A stretch of 64,000 bases of DNA from an uncultured Oscillospiraceae bacterium (GTDB taxonomy: Bacteria > Bacillota > Clostridia > Oscillospirales > Acutalibacteraceae): the NCBI GenBank assembly GCA_900544715.1, contig UQWL01000010.1, forward strand, positions 31,271 through 95,270, read 5' to 3'. This document shows, in pieces, positions 49,572-57,634 of this stretch (position 1 is the first letter of the stretch; each line of letters starts with the position of its first letter). Position numbers and translations under genes: made by a program. The notes beneath the pieces are model-generated. The model made no database searches and was not told the DNA's origin. It saw only the letters and a program-made list of their open reading frames with translations.

Positions 49572-50294
49572 CTACAGCACCTTGGAGAGAAAATCCTGCA
49601 AACGCGGATTCTGCGGATGCTCAAAGAATTCCTGCGGCGTGTTTTCCTCCAGGATCTGCCCGTCATCCATGAACACCACTCTGGTGCCCACCTCACGGGC
49701 AAAGCCCATCTCGTGCGTGACGACAAACATCGTCATGCCGCTGTCGGCGAGTTCCTTCATCACGGCCAGCACCTCGCCGACCATCTCCGGGTCCAAGGCA
49801 CTCGTCGGCTCGTCAAAAAGCATCATCTTCGGATTCATCGCCAGCGCACGGATGATCGCAATACGCTGCTTCTGCCCGCCGGATAGCTGGGAGGGATAAG
49901 TGTCGGCCTTATCCCGCAGGCCGATGCGGTCGAGCAGCTGGAAGGCCTTTTCATCCGCCTCCTCCTTGCTCATGAGCTTGAGCTTGACCGGAGCGAGCGT
50001 AATATTTTTCAGGATCGTCAGGTTATTAAAAAGGTTAAACTGCTGGAACACCATGCCCATATGCTCGCGAATTTCATCGAGCTTTGCCTTCGGATTGGTA
50101 ATGAGTTGATCCTCAAACCAGATCTTGCCCTCTGTTGGCTTTTCCAAAAGGTTCAGGCAACGCAGGAAGGTGCTCTTGCCGGAGCCGGACGGGCCGATCA
50201 CGACGATTTTTTCACCCTTCTGGATTTCATAGTCGATGCCTTTTAAAACCAAATGGTCCCCAAACGCCTTTTTCAGGCCCTCAACCTTTATCAC
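49572..50294 (-). CDS. Polar amino acid ABC transporter, ATP-binding protein (GlnQ type)
   Basis: The 240-residue ATPase of an amino acid importer: Walker A VIGPSGSGKSTFLRC, Q-loop MVFQQFNLF, signature LSGGQKQR, Walker B MMLFDEPTSALDPE, and switch histidine FVVTHEM. It is the last gene of the binding protein-permease-ATPase operon and overlaps the permease gene by 14 bases. Confidence 0.95.
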   Translation of the reverse strand: MIKVEGLKKAFGDHLVLKGIDYEIQKGEKIVVIGPSGSGKSTFLRCLNLLEKPTEGKIWFEDQLITNPKAKLDEIREHMGMVFQQFNLFNNLTILKNITLAPVKLKLMSKEEADEKAFQLLDRIGLRDKADTYPSQLSGGQKQRIAIIRALAMNPKMMLFDEPTSALDPEMVGEVLAVMKELADSGMTMFVVTHEMGFAREVGTRVVFMDDGQILEENTPQEFFEHPQNPRLQDFLSKVL

Positions 50295-50964
50295 TCTTCG
50301 CCAGCCTCCTCTCGAGCAGCCCCAGCAGCTTTGTCAGCACCATTACCATGGCAAGATAAATCAGGGCGATGACAAAATAAATATTGCCGTCCCACGTAAC
50401 GGTTTTGATAATAGAGCCCGCCCGGGTCAGATCATTTACCGCTATGTAACCTGCAACGGAGGTTTCTTTCAATAGCACGATAAACTCATTTCCCAAGGCC
50501 GGCAGGATGTTTTTAATTGCCTGTGGCATGATGACATACCGCATTGTTGCCATTTTCGACAAACCAAGCGAACGGCTCGCCTCCTCCTGACCGGGATCAA
50601 CCGCCGCGATGCCGGCGCGGATGATCTCCGCAACATAAGCGCCGGAATTGAAACCGAAGCCGATGCAGGCGATCGGAAGCGTATTCTTCCAGGAGAGCAG
50701 GATAACGGTAGACCAAATAAACAGCTGCACCATAACGGGCGTTCCACGGATCGCCGTAACGTATGCATTGCATAACCATTCCAGAGGCTTGAGCGCCTTG
50801 CGGCCCCTGCAGAAATACTTGAGCATCGACACCAGCATGCCAAGCACAATGCCGATTACTGCCGCAACTGCGGCAATCACCAGGGTATTACCCAAACCTT
50901 TCAAGATAATCATGTATTGTTCATCCGCAATGAGCATGTTATAGAGATAGTCAAAAAACTTCAT
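50281..50964 (-). CDS. Polar amino acid ABC transporter, permease
   Basis: A 227-residue permease of the His/Glu/Gln/Arg group with five to six membrane helices, the N-terminal GLGNTLVIAAVAAVIGIVLG and the ATPase-coupling EAA loop AGIAAVDPGQEEASRSLGLSK. A homodimer would form the pore of the importer with the ATPase encoded in overlap. Confidence 0.95.
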   Translation of the reverse strand: MKFFDYLYNMLIADEQYMIILKGLGNTLVIAAVAAVIGIVLGMLVSMLKYFCRGRKALKPLEWLCNAYVTAIRGTPVMVQLFIWSTVILLSWKNTLPIACIGFGFNSGAYVAEIIRAGIAAVDPGQEEASRSLGLSKMATMRYVIMPQAIKNILPALGNEFIVLLKETSVAGYIAVNDLTRAGSIIKTVTWDGNIYFVIALIYLAMVMVLTKLLGLLERRLAKSDKG

Positions 50965-51062
50965 ATAATCCCTCCCAGCCTATCACTGAGAAATAACAGC
51001 AGACGACCGCTTTCCAATCGCCTGCTGTTCTCAACAAAGCTTATTTACCTTCTTTTTCCTAA

Positions 51063-51890
51063 TCAGGAGTGGTTCACAACATATTCGTCAATCTTGCCCT
51101 CGTCCTTCAAGCGGGTGAGCACCTTATTGACAACCTCAACGAAATCCTCGTTGCCCTTCTGGATGGTAATCGCATAGGATTCCGGATCATAGCCGGGGTC
51201 ATAGCAAATCATCTTGCCCGCGCTCTTTTCGGTGATCTTCTTGGCCGGCAGCTCATCGATAATCACGCAGTCCACACGGCCGAGCAGCATATCATTTGCC
51301 GCATCAATCGCGGATTTATACTTTTTGACTTCCTTCGCCTTGATGACCTTCGGCTCGCTGGCATAGTAAACGTCGCCCGTGGTACCTTCCTGCACGCCGA
51401 TGACTTTGCCATCCAGCTGATAGGATTTCGTGTCCGTCCCGGCCGGAACAATCACATACTGGGTGGAAGTAATATACTCATTGGAAAAGTCGACCTGCTC
51501 TTTCCGCTCATCCGTAATCGTCATACCGGCAGCACCGATGTCGCCCCTGCCCGCCTTGATATAATCAACGATCAGGTCAAATTCCATATCCTGCACGACC
51601 AGCTTGACGCCGAGCTCTTTCGCGATTTCGTTCGCGATGTCGACATCAACGCCGACAACCTCCGTGCCTTTGGTATACTCAAAGGGAGGGAAAGTGGCGT
51701 TTGTGAGCATCACAAGCTCGCCCTTCGCCTTAATTTGCTCCACCTTGCTCTGCGGTTGCGTATTGCTTGCAGCAGCCGCATTTGAGCTTTCGCCCGTGTC
51801 GCCGTTGCCCGTGCAGCCTGCAAAGCACACGAGCACCAGCACGCCCGCTACCAGCAGGGACAGCGCTTTCATAATTTTCTTCATGTTCAT
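51063..51890 (-). CDS. Amino acid ABC transporter, substrate-binding lipoprotein
   Basis: A 275-residue lipoprotein of SBP family 3. The signal peptide ends in the lipobox VCFAGC (cysteine about residue 26), then a Ser/Asn/Ala-rich linker and the two-lobed domain with TNATFPPFEYTKGTEVVGVD and GDIGAAGMTITDERKEQVDFS. The TDERKEQVDFS sequence is shared with cystine and polar amino acid receptors; the exact ligand cannot be stated. Confidence 0.93.
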   Translation of the reverse strand: MNMKKIMKALSLLVAGVLVLVCFAGCTGNGDTGESSNAAAASNTQPQSKVEQIKAKGELVMLTNATFPPFEYTKGTEVVGVDVDIANEIAKELGVKLVVQDMEFDLIVDYIKAGRGDIGAAGMTITDERKEQVDFSNEYITSTQYVIVPAGTDTKSYQLDGKVIGVQEGTTGDVYYASEPKVIKAKEVKKYKSAIDAANDMLLGRVDCVIIDELPAKKITEKSAGKMICYDPGYDPESYAITIQKGNEDFVEVVNKVLTRLKDEGKIDEYVVNHS

Positions 51891-51937
51891 GACCGTCCTT
51901 TCAAAAACAGTTCCTTCCTCGTTTTTGGATTGTATTT

Positions 51938-51965
51938 ATTATAACACGCCTGTTCAAATTGGCAA
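51938..51965 (-). promoter_or_regulatory. Promoter of the amino acid transporter operon
   Basis: Minus-strand TTGCCA (51965-51960), 16 bases, perfect TATAAT (51943-51938); start near 51931, about 40 bases before the lipoprotein gene. Confidence 0.7.
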
Positions 51966-52049
51966 TAGTGAATTTGTATAAACAAAGCCCTATTTTGCAT
52001 AAAAATTCATCATTTTATGTATTGCGATACGCGGATGCACGGCGGTGGA

Positions 52050-52574
52050 CTATCCCCCCATCAGCAGGCGCACCGTCAGTGCGGAAAGCAAAAAACAGGT
52101 CAGATCCGCGCACAAGGCCGCCGGGATCGTATGCCGCGTTTTTTTCACTCCCACCGCGCCGTAGTACACCGTAACCGCATAAAAAGTGGTTTCCGACGAA
52201 CCCATCATCACGCTTGCAACCCTGCCGGCAAAGGAATCCGGGCCGCAGCTCTGCAAAATTTGCTGAAACATCGTCAGCGATCCGCTGCCGGAAAGCGGGC
52301 TGAGGATGGTCAGCGGCATCACTTCCCGCGGGAGGCCCGTGATGCGTGAGAGCGGCTCCATCAGCCCCATGAGCACCGCCAGCCCCCCTGACTCCCGCAG
52401 CATGCCAACTGCCATCACAAGCCCCACCAGCGGGGCCAACAGGGAGCGGAATGTATCAAAGCCCGTTTTTGCCCCCTCCAAAAAACAATCGAATACCTTA
52501 ACGCCATGCGCCAGGCCATGCAGGATGATAAAAACAACGATCACCGGCAAGATCCATGCGCTGAAATTCGCCAT
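52050..52574 (-). CDS. spmB: Spore maturation protein B
   Basis: A 174-residue membrane protein of the nucleoside-recognition (Gate) family with the SpmB blocks GLAHGVKVFDCFLEGAKTG, PLSGSGSLTMFQQI and MMGSSETTFYAVTVYYGAVG. SpmA and SpmB are needed for dehydration of the spore core in Bacillus and Clostridium. It lies 33 bases after spmA. Confidence 0.92.
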   Translation of the reverse strand: MANFSAWILPVIVVFIILHGLAHGVKVFDCFLEGAKTGFDTFRSLLAPLVGLVMAVGMLRESGGLAVLMGLMEPLSRITGLPREVMPLTILSPLSGSGSLTMFQQILQSCGPDSFAGRVASVMMGSSETTFYAVTVYYGAVGVKKTRHTIPAALCADLTCFLLSALTVRLLMGG

Positions 52575-52607
52575 ATCTGCCGCCCCCTTTTCAAAATTCA
52601 GGCAACG

Positions 52608-53198
52608 CTATCCGCCCCTTTTTCTCCCTCTGCCCCGGAGAAGCCATGCCATCGTCAGGCCGACACACAGCGCCGCAGCAGATGTCAGCCAGGCCGCCGG
52701 CATAATGTCCATCGGCACGGCCGCACCGTATTCCTGCCGCAGGAGCGCCACCGTCGTTGGGATCAGGTGCAGCGCCGCCGTATTGAGCACCACAAAATTC
52801 ACCATTTCGTCACTTGCGGTTTCTGGGGTTGGGTTTTTCGCCTGCAGGCCCCGCATCGCTTCCAAACCGAGCGGTGTGGCGGCATTGCCAAGACCCAGCA
52901 AATTCGCCGTAATATTCATGGAGACGGCATTCATTGCCGGATCATCCTTTTTGAAATTTGGAAATAAAAGCCGAAGCAGGGGCGACAGCATCCGGCTGAC
53001 TGTGGCCGTTAAGCCGGAGGCCTTGGCGATTTCCATCAGCCCACCCCACAGACACAGCGCGCCCAGGAGCTTAATGCACAGGGTGACCGCATCCGACGCG
53101 CCCGCCATAACGGCATTGGAGAGCGCCTGCATATTCCCCTGCCATGCAGCCGCTAGAAAAGCCAGAAGCATCATGCCCGCCCAAATATAATTCATCAT
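52608..53198 (-). CDS. spmA: Spore maturation protein A
   Basis: A 196-residue membrane protein of the same family with MNYIWAGMMLLAF, LWGGLMEIAKASGL, ANLLGLGNAATPLGL and MVNFVVLNTAALHLIPTT, diagnostic for SpmA. It is the first gene of spmAB. No clear sigma-A promoter is seen in front, consistent with mother-cell specific transcription. Confidence 0.92.
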   Translation of the reverse strand: MMNYIWAGMMLLAFLAAAWQGNMQALSNAVMAGASDAVTLCIKLLGALCLWGGLMEIAKASGLTATVSRMLSPLLRLLFPNFKKDDPAMNAVSMNITANLLGLGNAATPLGLEAMRGLQAKNPTPETASDEMVNFVVLNTAALHLIPTTVALLRQEYGAAVPMDIMPAAWLTSAAALCVGLTMAWLLRGRGRKRGG

Positions 53199-53315
53199 GA
53201 TTGATTGTTCTCCTTTTATAATCCAATTTTTGTATATTTACCTTTCCTCTACAATTGTATTGAATTTTTGGTCATTTTATCCCAAAATTCGTGTCAAAGT
53301 TTGTTGAACTTTTGC

Positions 53316-53344
53316 TTGACTTTAATGTCAGTAACTGTTAAATT
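53316..53344 (+). promoter_or_regulatory. Promoter of the AbrB-family gene
   Basis: TTGACT (53316-53321), 17 bases, TAAATT (53339-53344). The predicted leader is about 80 bases. Confidence 0.6.
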
Positions 53345-53431
53345 ATATACAAGGTACTTTGTACCCCGCGAATTTCCCCGAAAGGAGCCGTTATCCGTCG
53401 GTGGATTCGCAAAAAAAAGGAGTGTGGTACT

Positions 53432-53683
53432 ATGAAGTCAATCGGTATGGTAAGGCCCGTCGATGAAATGGGCAGGATCGTCCTTCCCAAAGAGCTGCGC
53501 AGGCAGTTCAACATTGAGGATGGTGAAGATTCCGTCGAAGTCTTCGTAGACGGCGACAAAATCATTCTCAAAAAGTATGCGCCCGCCTGCATCTTCTGCG
53601 GCGACGTAGAGAATGCGGTCGAGTACAAGGGCCACCGCGTATGTCCGGATTGCGTGCGCAAGCTCAACGTGATCGTCGAGTAA
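53432..53683 (+). CDS. AbrB/SpoVT-family regulator with C-terminal zinc ribbon
   Basis: An 83-residue transition-state type regulator. The N-terminal swapped-hairpin DNA-binding domain reads GMVRPVDEMGRIVLPKELRRQFNI; the C-terminal half has CIFCGDVENAVEYKGHRVC then PDCVRKL, a CxxC...CxxC zinc-ribbon pattern common in clostridial AbrB paralogues. AAAGGAG stands before ATG 53432. It probably represses post-exponential and sporulation genes; the adjacent spmAB genes could be among its targets. Confidence 0.9.
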   Translation: MKSIGMVRPVDEMGRIVLPKELRRQFNIEDGEDSVEVFVDGDKIILKKYAPACIFCGDVENAVEYKGHRVCPDCVRKLNVIVE

Positions 53684-53737
53684 GCACAAGCACTGACGGC
53701 AAGGAAGGTCAGCCATGCTTCCCATCCAGTTTTTCCC

Positions 53738-53767
53738 TTGACAGGACGCTGTTTTTTGCAGTATACT
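53738..53767 (+). promoter_or_regulatory. mntP: Promoter of the mntP riboswitch transcript
   Basis: Perfect TTGACA (53738-53743), 18 bases, TATACT (53762-53767). The transcript would begin near 53774, at the 5' edge of the aptamer. Confidence 0.8.
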
Positions 53768-53770
53768 GTA

Positions 53771-53897
53771 GCCGCTTCGTGAGGGAGTAGTTCACGCGGA
53801 AGCCGCGTGTCAAGTCAACATACTGGCCATGGGCCTGGCTTGCCTTAATGAACAAGACTCATGTACAGCTCTGATTGGGCTGTACATGAGTTTTTTT
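53771..53897 (+). ncRNA. yybP-ykoY manganese riboswitch with terminator
   Basis: The leader contains the two conserved loops of the yybP-ykoY class, GAGGGAGTAG (53781-53790) and AAGTCAACA (53812-53820), with the flanking paired stems. It is followed by an expression platform terminator: ACTCATGTACAGC (53857-53869) pairs with GCTGTACATGAGT (53879-53891), then seven Ts (53891-53897). Mn2+ binding should prevent termination and allow mntP expression. Confidence 0.85.
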
Positions 53898-53949
53898 GTT
53901 TCGTGAAAGCCGGCATGCGAAACTGAAACTCGAAAGGACTGTATTACTG

Positions 53950-54519
53950 ATGGATTCTGTCACCCTGTTCCTCCTTGCCTGCGGGCTTGCAATGGATGCC
54001 TTTGCCGTTTCCCTCTCTAACGGTTTATGCTATCAAAATTTTCGGCGAAGTCAGGCGGCGCTCTCCGCCGTCACCTTTGGCCTGTTCCAGGCCATCATGC
54101 CAGTAATCGGCTACTTTGCGGGTCGCTTCTTTAGCGAGGCCATTTCCTCTGTCGATCACTGGATCGCCTTCCTCCTACTCGGGCTGATTGGAGGCCACAT
54201 GCTGCTGGAAGCGATCCGAGAAATCCGACATCCGGAAGCCTGCGCAGAGAAGCGCCCCTTTACCCTACGGATATTACTTGTGCAGGCTGTTGCCACGAGC
54301 ATTGATGCGCTCGCTGTCGGCGTGAGCTTTGCCGTCGTCGATACCAACATTGCGGCGGCCGCGGCAATCATCGGCATCATCACCTACATTTTATGCGTGA
54401 TCGGCGCTGCAATCGGCCAAAAATGCGGCGCCTTCCTCGGCCAGTGGGCAAAGCTTCTCGGCGGGGTGATCTTGATTGGCATCGGGTTAAAAATTTTGAT
54501 TGAACATCTGGCTCCCTGA
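53950..54519 (+). CDS. mntP: Manganese efflux pump MntP
   Basis: A 189-residue membrane exporter with six helices in two repeats, each with a metal-binding motif: GLAMDAFAVSLSNG and TSIDALAVGVSF. It exports Mn2+ when the cytoplasmic level is too high. The riboswitch in the leader directly supports the manganese assignment. ATG 53950 is preceded by GAAAGGACTG. Confidence 0.92.
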   Translation: MDSVTLFLLACGLAMDAFAVSLSNGLCYQNFRRSQAALSAVTFGLFQAIMPVIGYFAGRFFSEAISSVDHWIAFLLLGLIGGHMLLEAIREIRHPEACAEKRPFTLRILLVQAVATSIDALAVGVSFAVVDTNIAAAAAIIGIITYILCVIGAAIGQKCGAFLGQWAKLLGGVILIGIGLKILIEHLAP

Positions 54520-54539
54520 GCCTAAACAAAAAAGAAACG

Positions 54540-54581
54540 CAACGGGCTGCCGGAATCCCTCTGGCGGCCCGTTGTGATGTT
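54540..54581 (+). terminator. Terminator of mntP
   Basis: CAACGGGCTGCC (54540-54551) and GGCGGCCCGTTG (54563-54574) form an imperfect 12-base stem with an 11-base loop, followed by TGATGTTTTC. Confidence 0.65.
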
Positions 54582-54715
54582 TTCTCTGCCTAATGTAAAC
54601 CTTTACTCCCCCCTTTTCTGTATAAATAAACCCAAAAACCACCGGTTTCTATTTTACATTATTCTTTTTAAATTGCTAGATTCCACCATACCACCGATTA
54701 TTCTAATCGAAATTA

Positions 54716-54744
54716 TTGATTTCCTGTCAAAATTATGATACAAT
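54716..54744 (+). promoter_or_regulatory. cas3: Promoter of the cas operon
   Basis: TTGATT (54716-54721), 17 bases, TACAAT (54739-54744). The transcript start is near 54751, about 30 bases before cas3. Confidence 0.7.
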
Positions 54745-54781
54745 GCCCAACATAATAACATAAAAAAAGGAAAGAAAATCT

Positions 54782-56941
54782 ATGTGGATTGCACATAAAA
54801 GCGAAGATGGACAACGGGAACAAAGCATCGTGGAGCATCTGGAGAAAACAGCGGACCGCGCACAGAAGTTCGCAGATTGTTTTGGCTGCGGCGAATATGG
54901 CCGCTGCCTCGGTATGCTGCACGATATCGGGAAGTATTCTGAGGGGTTTCAAAATCGGATTTTGAACGGCGGCAGCAAAGTGGATCATTCCACTGCGGGC
55001 GCGCAGCTCGTATGGAGTTTCACAAACACCCTCAACGCAAGAATCGCCTCCTATTGTGTTGCGGGGCACCATGCCGGCCTGCCGGATGGGGGAAGCGCGG
55101 CCGATGATAAAATGGATTCTACCCTATCCGCCCGTTTGATTCGTCCTGTGGAAAATTATGAGGCATTCCGCCAGGAAATTGACCCGAATACCCTGCTGCC
55201 AACCCAGGAACCGCCCCTGCACCTGTTGGGAAAAGCGGGGTTTACCGTTTCTTTCTTTACTCGAATGCTCTACTCCTGCCTGGTGGACGCCGATTTTCTC
55301 GACACGGAGCACTTCATGACCAACGGGAGCGTCGTGCGCGACCCCGGCGAGGAAATTCCCGTTTTATATGAAAAACTGCAAGAGCATCTGAAGGCGTTTG
55401 AAAACCCGCAAAATGAGCTCAACCGGATGCGCTGTAACATTCTAAACCGCTGCTTGCAAATGGCGGAAGCCGACCGCGGCCTTTTCACCCTGACCGTGCC
55501 GACCGGCGGCGGAAAAACGCTCTCTTCCCTCGCCTTTGCGCTCAAGCAGGCCAAGCGCCGCGGCTTACGCCGCGTGATCTATGTGATCCCCTACACCTCC
55601 ATCATCGAGCAGACGGCGAATACCTTCCGCAAAATTTTAGGCGATCAGAATGTACTGGAACACCAGCACAATTTCCAATACGATTGTGATGACGACCGGA
55701 TGGACCAGCGCCGCCTCGCCTCAGAGAATTGGGACAAACCCGTGGTCGTCACCACCAACGTGCAGTTTTTCGAATCCCTTTTTGCAAACAAATCCTCCCG
55801 CTGCCGCAAGCTCCACAATATCGCGGGCAGCGTCATTATCTTCGATGAGGCGCAGATGCTGCCGCGGGAATACCTGATTCCCTGTGTCCGTGCAATTTCC
55901 GAGTTGGTATTAAACTACGGCTGTACCGCCGTGCTGTGTACTGCCACGCAGCCCGCCCTGCAAAAGCTATTCCCGCCGGAAATCCGGGCAACGGAAATGA
56001 TGGAGGATGTCCCTGCTCTTTACACATTCTTTAAACGCACAAACATTCAGCCGATCGGCCTGCTCTCCAACGAAGCGCTCATCGAGCGGCTGGACGAGCT
56101 GGAGCAGGTACTCTGCATCGTGAACAAAAAAGAACACGCCCATGTCCTTTATCAAGCGCTTCAGGATGAAAATACGTTTTGCCTGACCACGCTGCTATAT
56201 CCGCTGCATCGCACCGCCGCTTTGTCGAAGATAAAGGAACGGCTGAAAAACGGCCTACCCTGCCGCGTGATTGCTACCAGCCTGGTCGAAGCAGGCGTGG
56301 ATTTTGATTTCCCCATTGTATACCGCGCGGAAGCGGGGCTGGATTCGATCATTCAGGCGGCAGGCCGCTGCAATCGGGAGGGAAAACGCCTGACGGAGGA
56401 GAGCATTGTCTCTGTTTTCCAGCCGGAGGAGGCGTATCAAAACACCCAGGCCTCCTTTGAAATGCCGAGGGATGTTGCGCGCTCCGTGATGCAGCGCTAT
56501 GCGGACATCGCCTCCCCGGAGGCAATCCATTGTTATTTCGAAAATCTTTACAAAGATTCCGGAGACGGGCTGGATCAAAAAAACATTGTAGACCGCCTGG
56601 AAGAGGGCGCGGGGAATGCATTTCTCTTTCCGTTTGAAACGGTTGCAAAGGAATTTCACCTGATTGATGAGCGAACAAAGACCATTCTCATACCCGTGGA
56701 GGACGCAGCCAAGGAGTTTGCCAAACGGCTGCGGCACGGGGAACGCAATCAAAAGCTCCTGCGCCAGCTCGGCCCCTATTGCGTATCCGTCTATGAAAAA
56801 CAGTATCAGGCGTTAGACGAGATCAGCGCGTTGGAGGTTTTGGACAGCGAGATCGCCATTCTGGCCGACCTTTCGCTCTACGATGAAAAAACCGGGCTCT
56901 CCATGCAAACCGGTAAAGGGGGGATCGGGCTCTTCAGTTAA
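54782..56941 (+). CDS. cas3: CRISPR-associated nuclease-helicase Cas3 (type I-C)
   Basis: A 719-residue protein with an N-terminal HD nuclease domain (CLGMLHDIGKYSEGF, H47-D48; AGHHAGLPDGG) fused to a superfamily 2 helicase: Walker A VPTGGGKTLSS (about residue 240), DEAQMLPRE box (about 357), CTATQPALQ, and motif VI QAAGRCNREGK. It unwinds and degrades target DNA after recruitment by Cascade. No split or frameshift is visible. It is the first gene of the canonical I-C order. Confidence 0.96.
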   Translation: MWIAHKSEDGQREQSIVEHLEKTADRAQKFADCFGCGEYGRCLGMLHDIGKYSEGFQNRILNGGSKVDHSTAGAQLVWSFTNTLNARIASYCVAGHHAGLPDGGSAADDKMDSTLSARLIRPVENYEAFRQEIDPNTLLPTQEPPLHLLGKAGFTVSFFTRMLYSCLVDADFLDTEHFMTNGSVVRDPGEEIPVLYEKLQEHLKAFENPQNELNRMRCNILNRCLQMAEADRGLFTLTVPTGGGKTLSSLAFALKQAKRRGLRRVIYVIPYTSIIEQTANTFRKILGDQNVLEHQHNFQYDCDDDRMDQRRLASENWDKPVVVTTNVQFFESLFANKSSRCRKLHNIAGSVIIFDEAQMLPREYLIPCVRAISELVLNYGCTAVLCTATQPALQKLFPPEIRATEMMEDVPALYTFFKRTNIQPIGLLSNEALIERLDELEQVLCIVNKKEHAHVLYQALQDENTFCLTTLLYPLHRTAALSKIKERLKNGLPCRVIATSLVEAGVDFDFPIVYRAEAGLDSIIQAAGRCNREGKRLTEESIVSVFQPEEAYQNTQASFEMPRDVARSVMQRYADIASPEAIHCYFENLYKDSGDGLDQKNIVDRLEEGAGNAFLFPFETVAKEFHLIDERTKTILIPVEDAAKEFAKRLRHGERNQKLLRQLGPYCVSVYEKQYQALDEISALEVLDSEIAILADLSLYDEKTGLSMQTGKGGIGLFS

Positions 56942-56974
56942 CATACCCATTCATTTTTGAAAGGAGTGAGCCAT

Positions 56975-57634
56975 ATGGGATATGGCATTCGGGTGGAGGT
57001 TTGGGGGCCTTATGCCCTCTTTTCCCGCCCGGAGATGAAAGCGGAGCGCGTTTCTTACGATGTGATCACGCCCTCTGCCGCGCGGGGGCTGATTGAGGCG
57101 GTCTACTGGAAGCCGGCCATCCGCTGGAAAATTGACCGGATTCAGGTGTGCAACCCCATCCGTTTTACCAACATCCGGCGCAATGAGGTTGCCTCCAAGG
57201 TTTCCGCAAGCGTCGTGCGTAACGCGATGAATGGAGGCGAAATGCCGTATTTAAACGCTGCGGCGGAGATTCAGCAGCGTGCCTCCATGGCGCTGTATGA
57301 CGTCCGCTATGTGATCGATGCGCATTTCGAGCTAACCAATAAGGTGGGCCCGACCGATACGGAGGAGAAACATTACGCCATCGCCTGCCGCCGCCTGCGC
57401 GAGGGTCAGTGCTATCATCAGCCTTGCTTTGGCTGCCGGGAGTTTCCGGCACATTTCCGGCTGTTTGAAGGCGAATTCATGGCAACCTATTATCAAAACG
57501 AACCGGAAAAGGATCTCGGGTTTATGCTCTATGATATGGACTATTCCGACCCCCAAAATATCTATCCCACCTTTTTCCGCGCCGTGATGAAAAACGGCGT
57601 GATTGATGTGGGCGCCTGCGAGGTGATCCGATGA
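56975..57634 (+). CDS. cas5: Cas5c, pre-crRNA processing Cascade subunit
   Basis: A 219-residue RAMP protein. The N-terminal GYGIRVEVWGPYALFSRPEMKAERVSYDVITPSAARGLIEAVYWKP is typical of Cas5 of subtype I-C (Cas5d), which replaces Cas6 and cuts the repeat hairpin. ATG 56975 has AAGGAG eight bases upstream. Its TGA overlaps the start of cas8c (ATGA). Confidence 0.95.
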   Translation: MGYGIRVEVWGPYALFSRPEMKAERVSYDVITPSAARGLIEAVYWKPAIRWKIDRIQVCNPIRFTNIRRNEVASKVSASVVRNAMNGGEMPYLNAAAEIQQRASMALYDVRYVIDAHFELTNKVGPTDTEEKHYAIACRRLREGQCYHQPCFGCREFPAHFRLFEGEFMATYYQNEPEKDLGFMLYDMDYSDPQNIYPTFFRAVMKNGVIDVGACEVIR

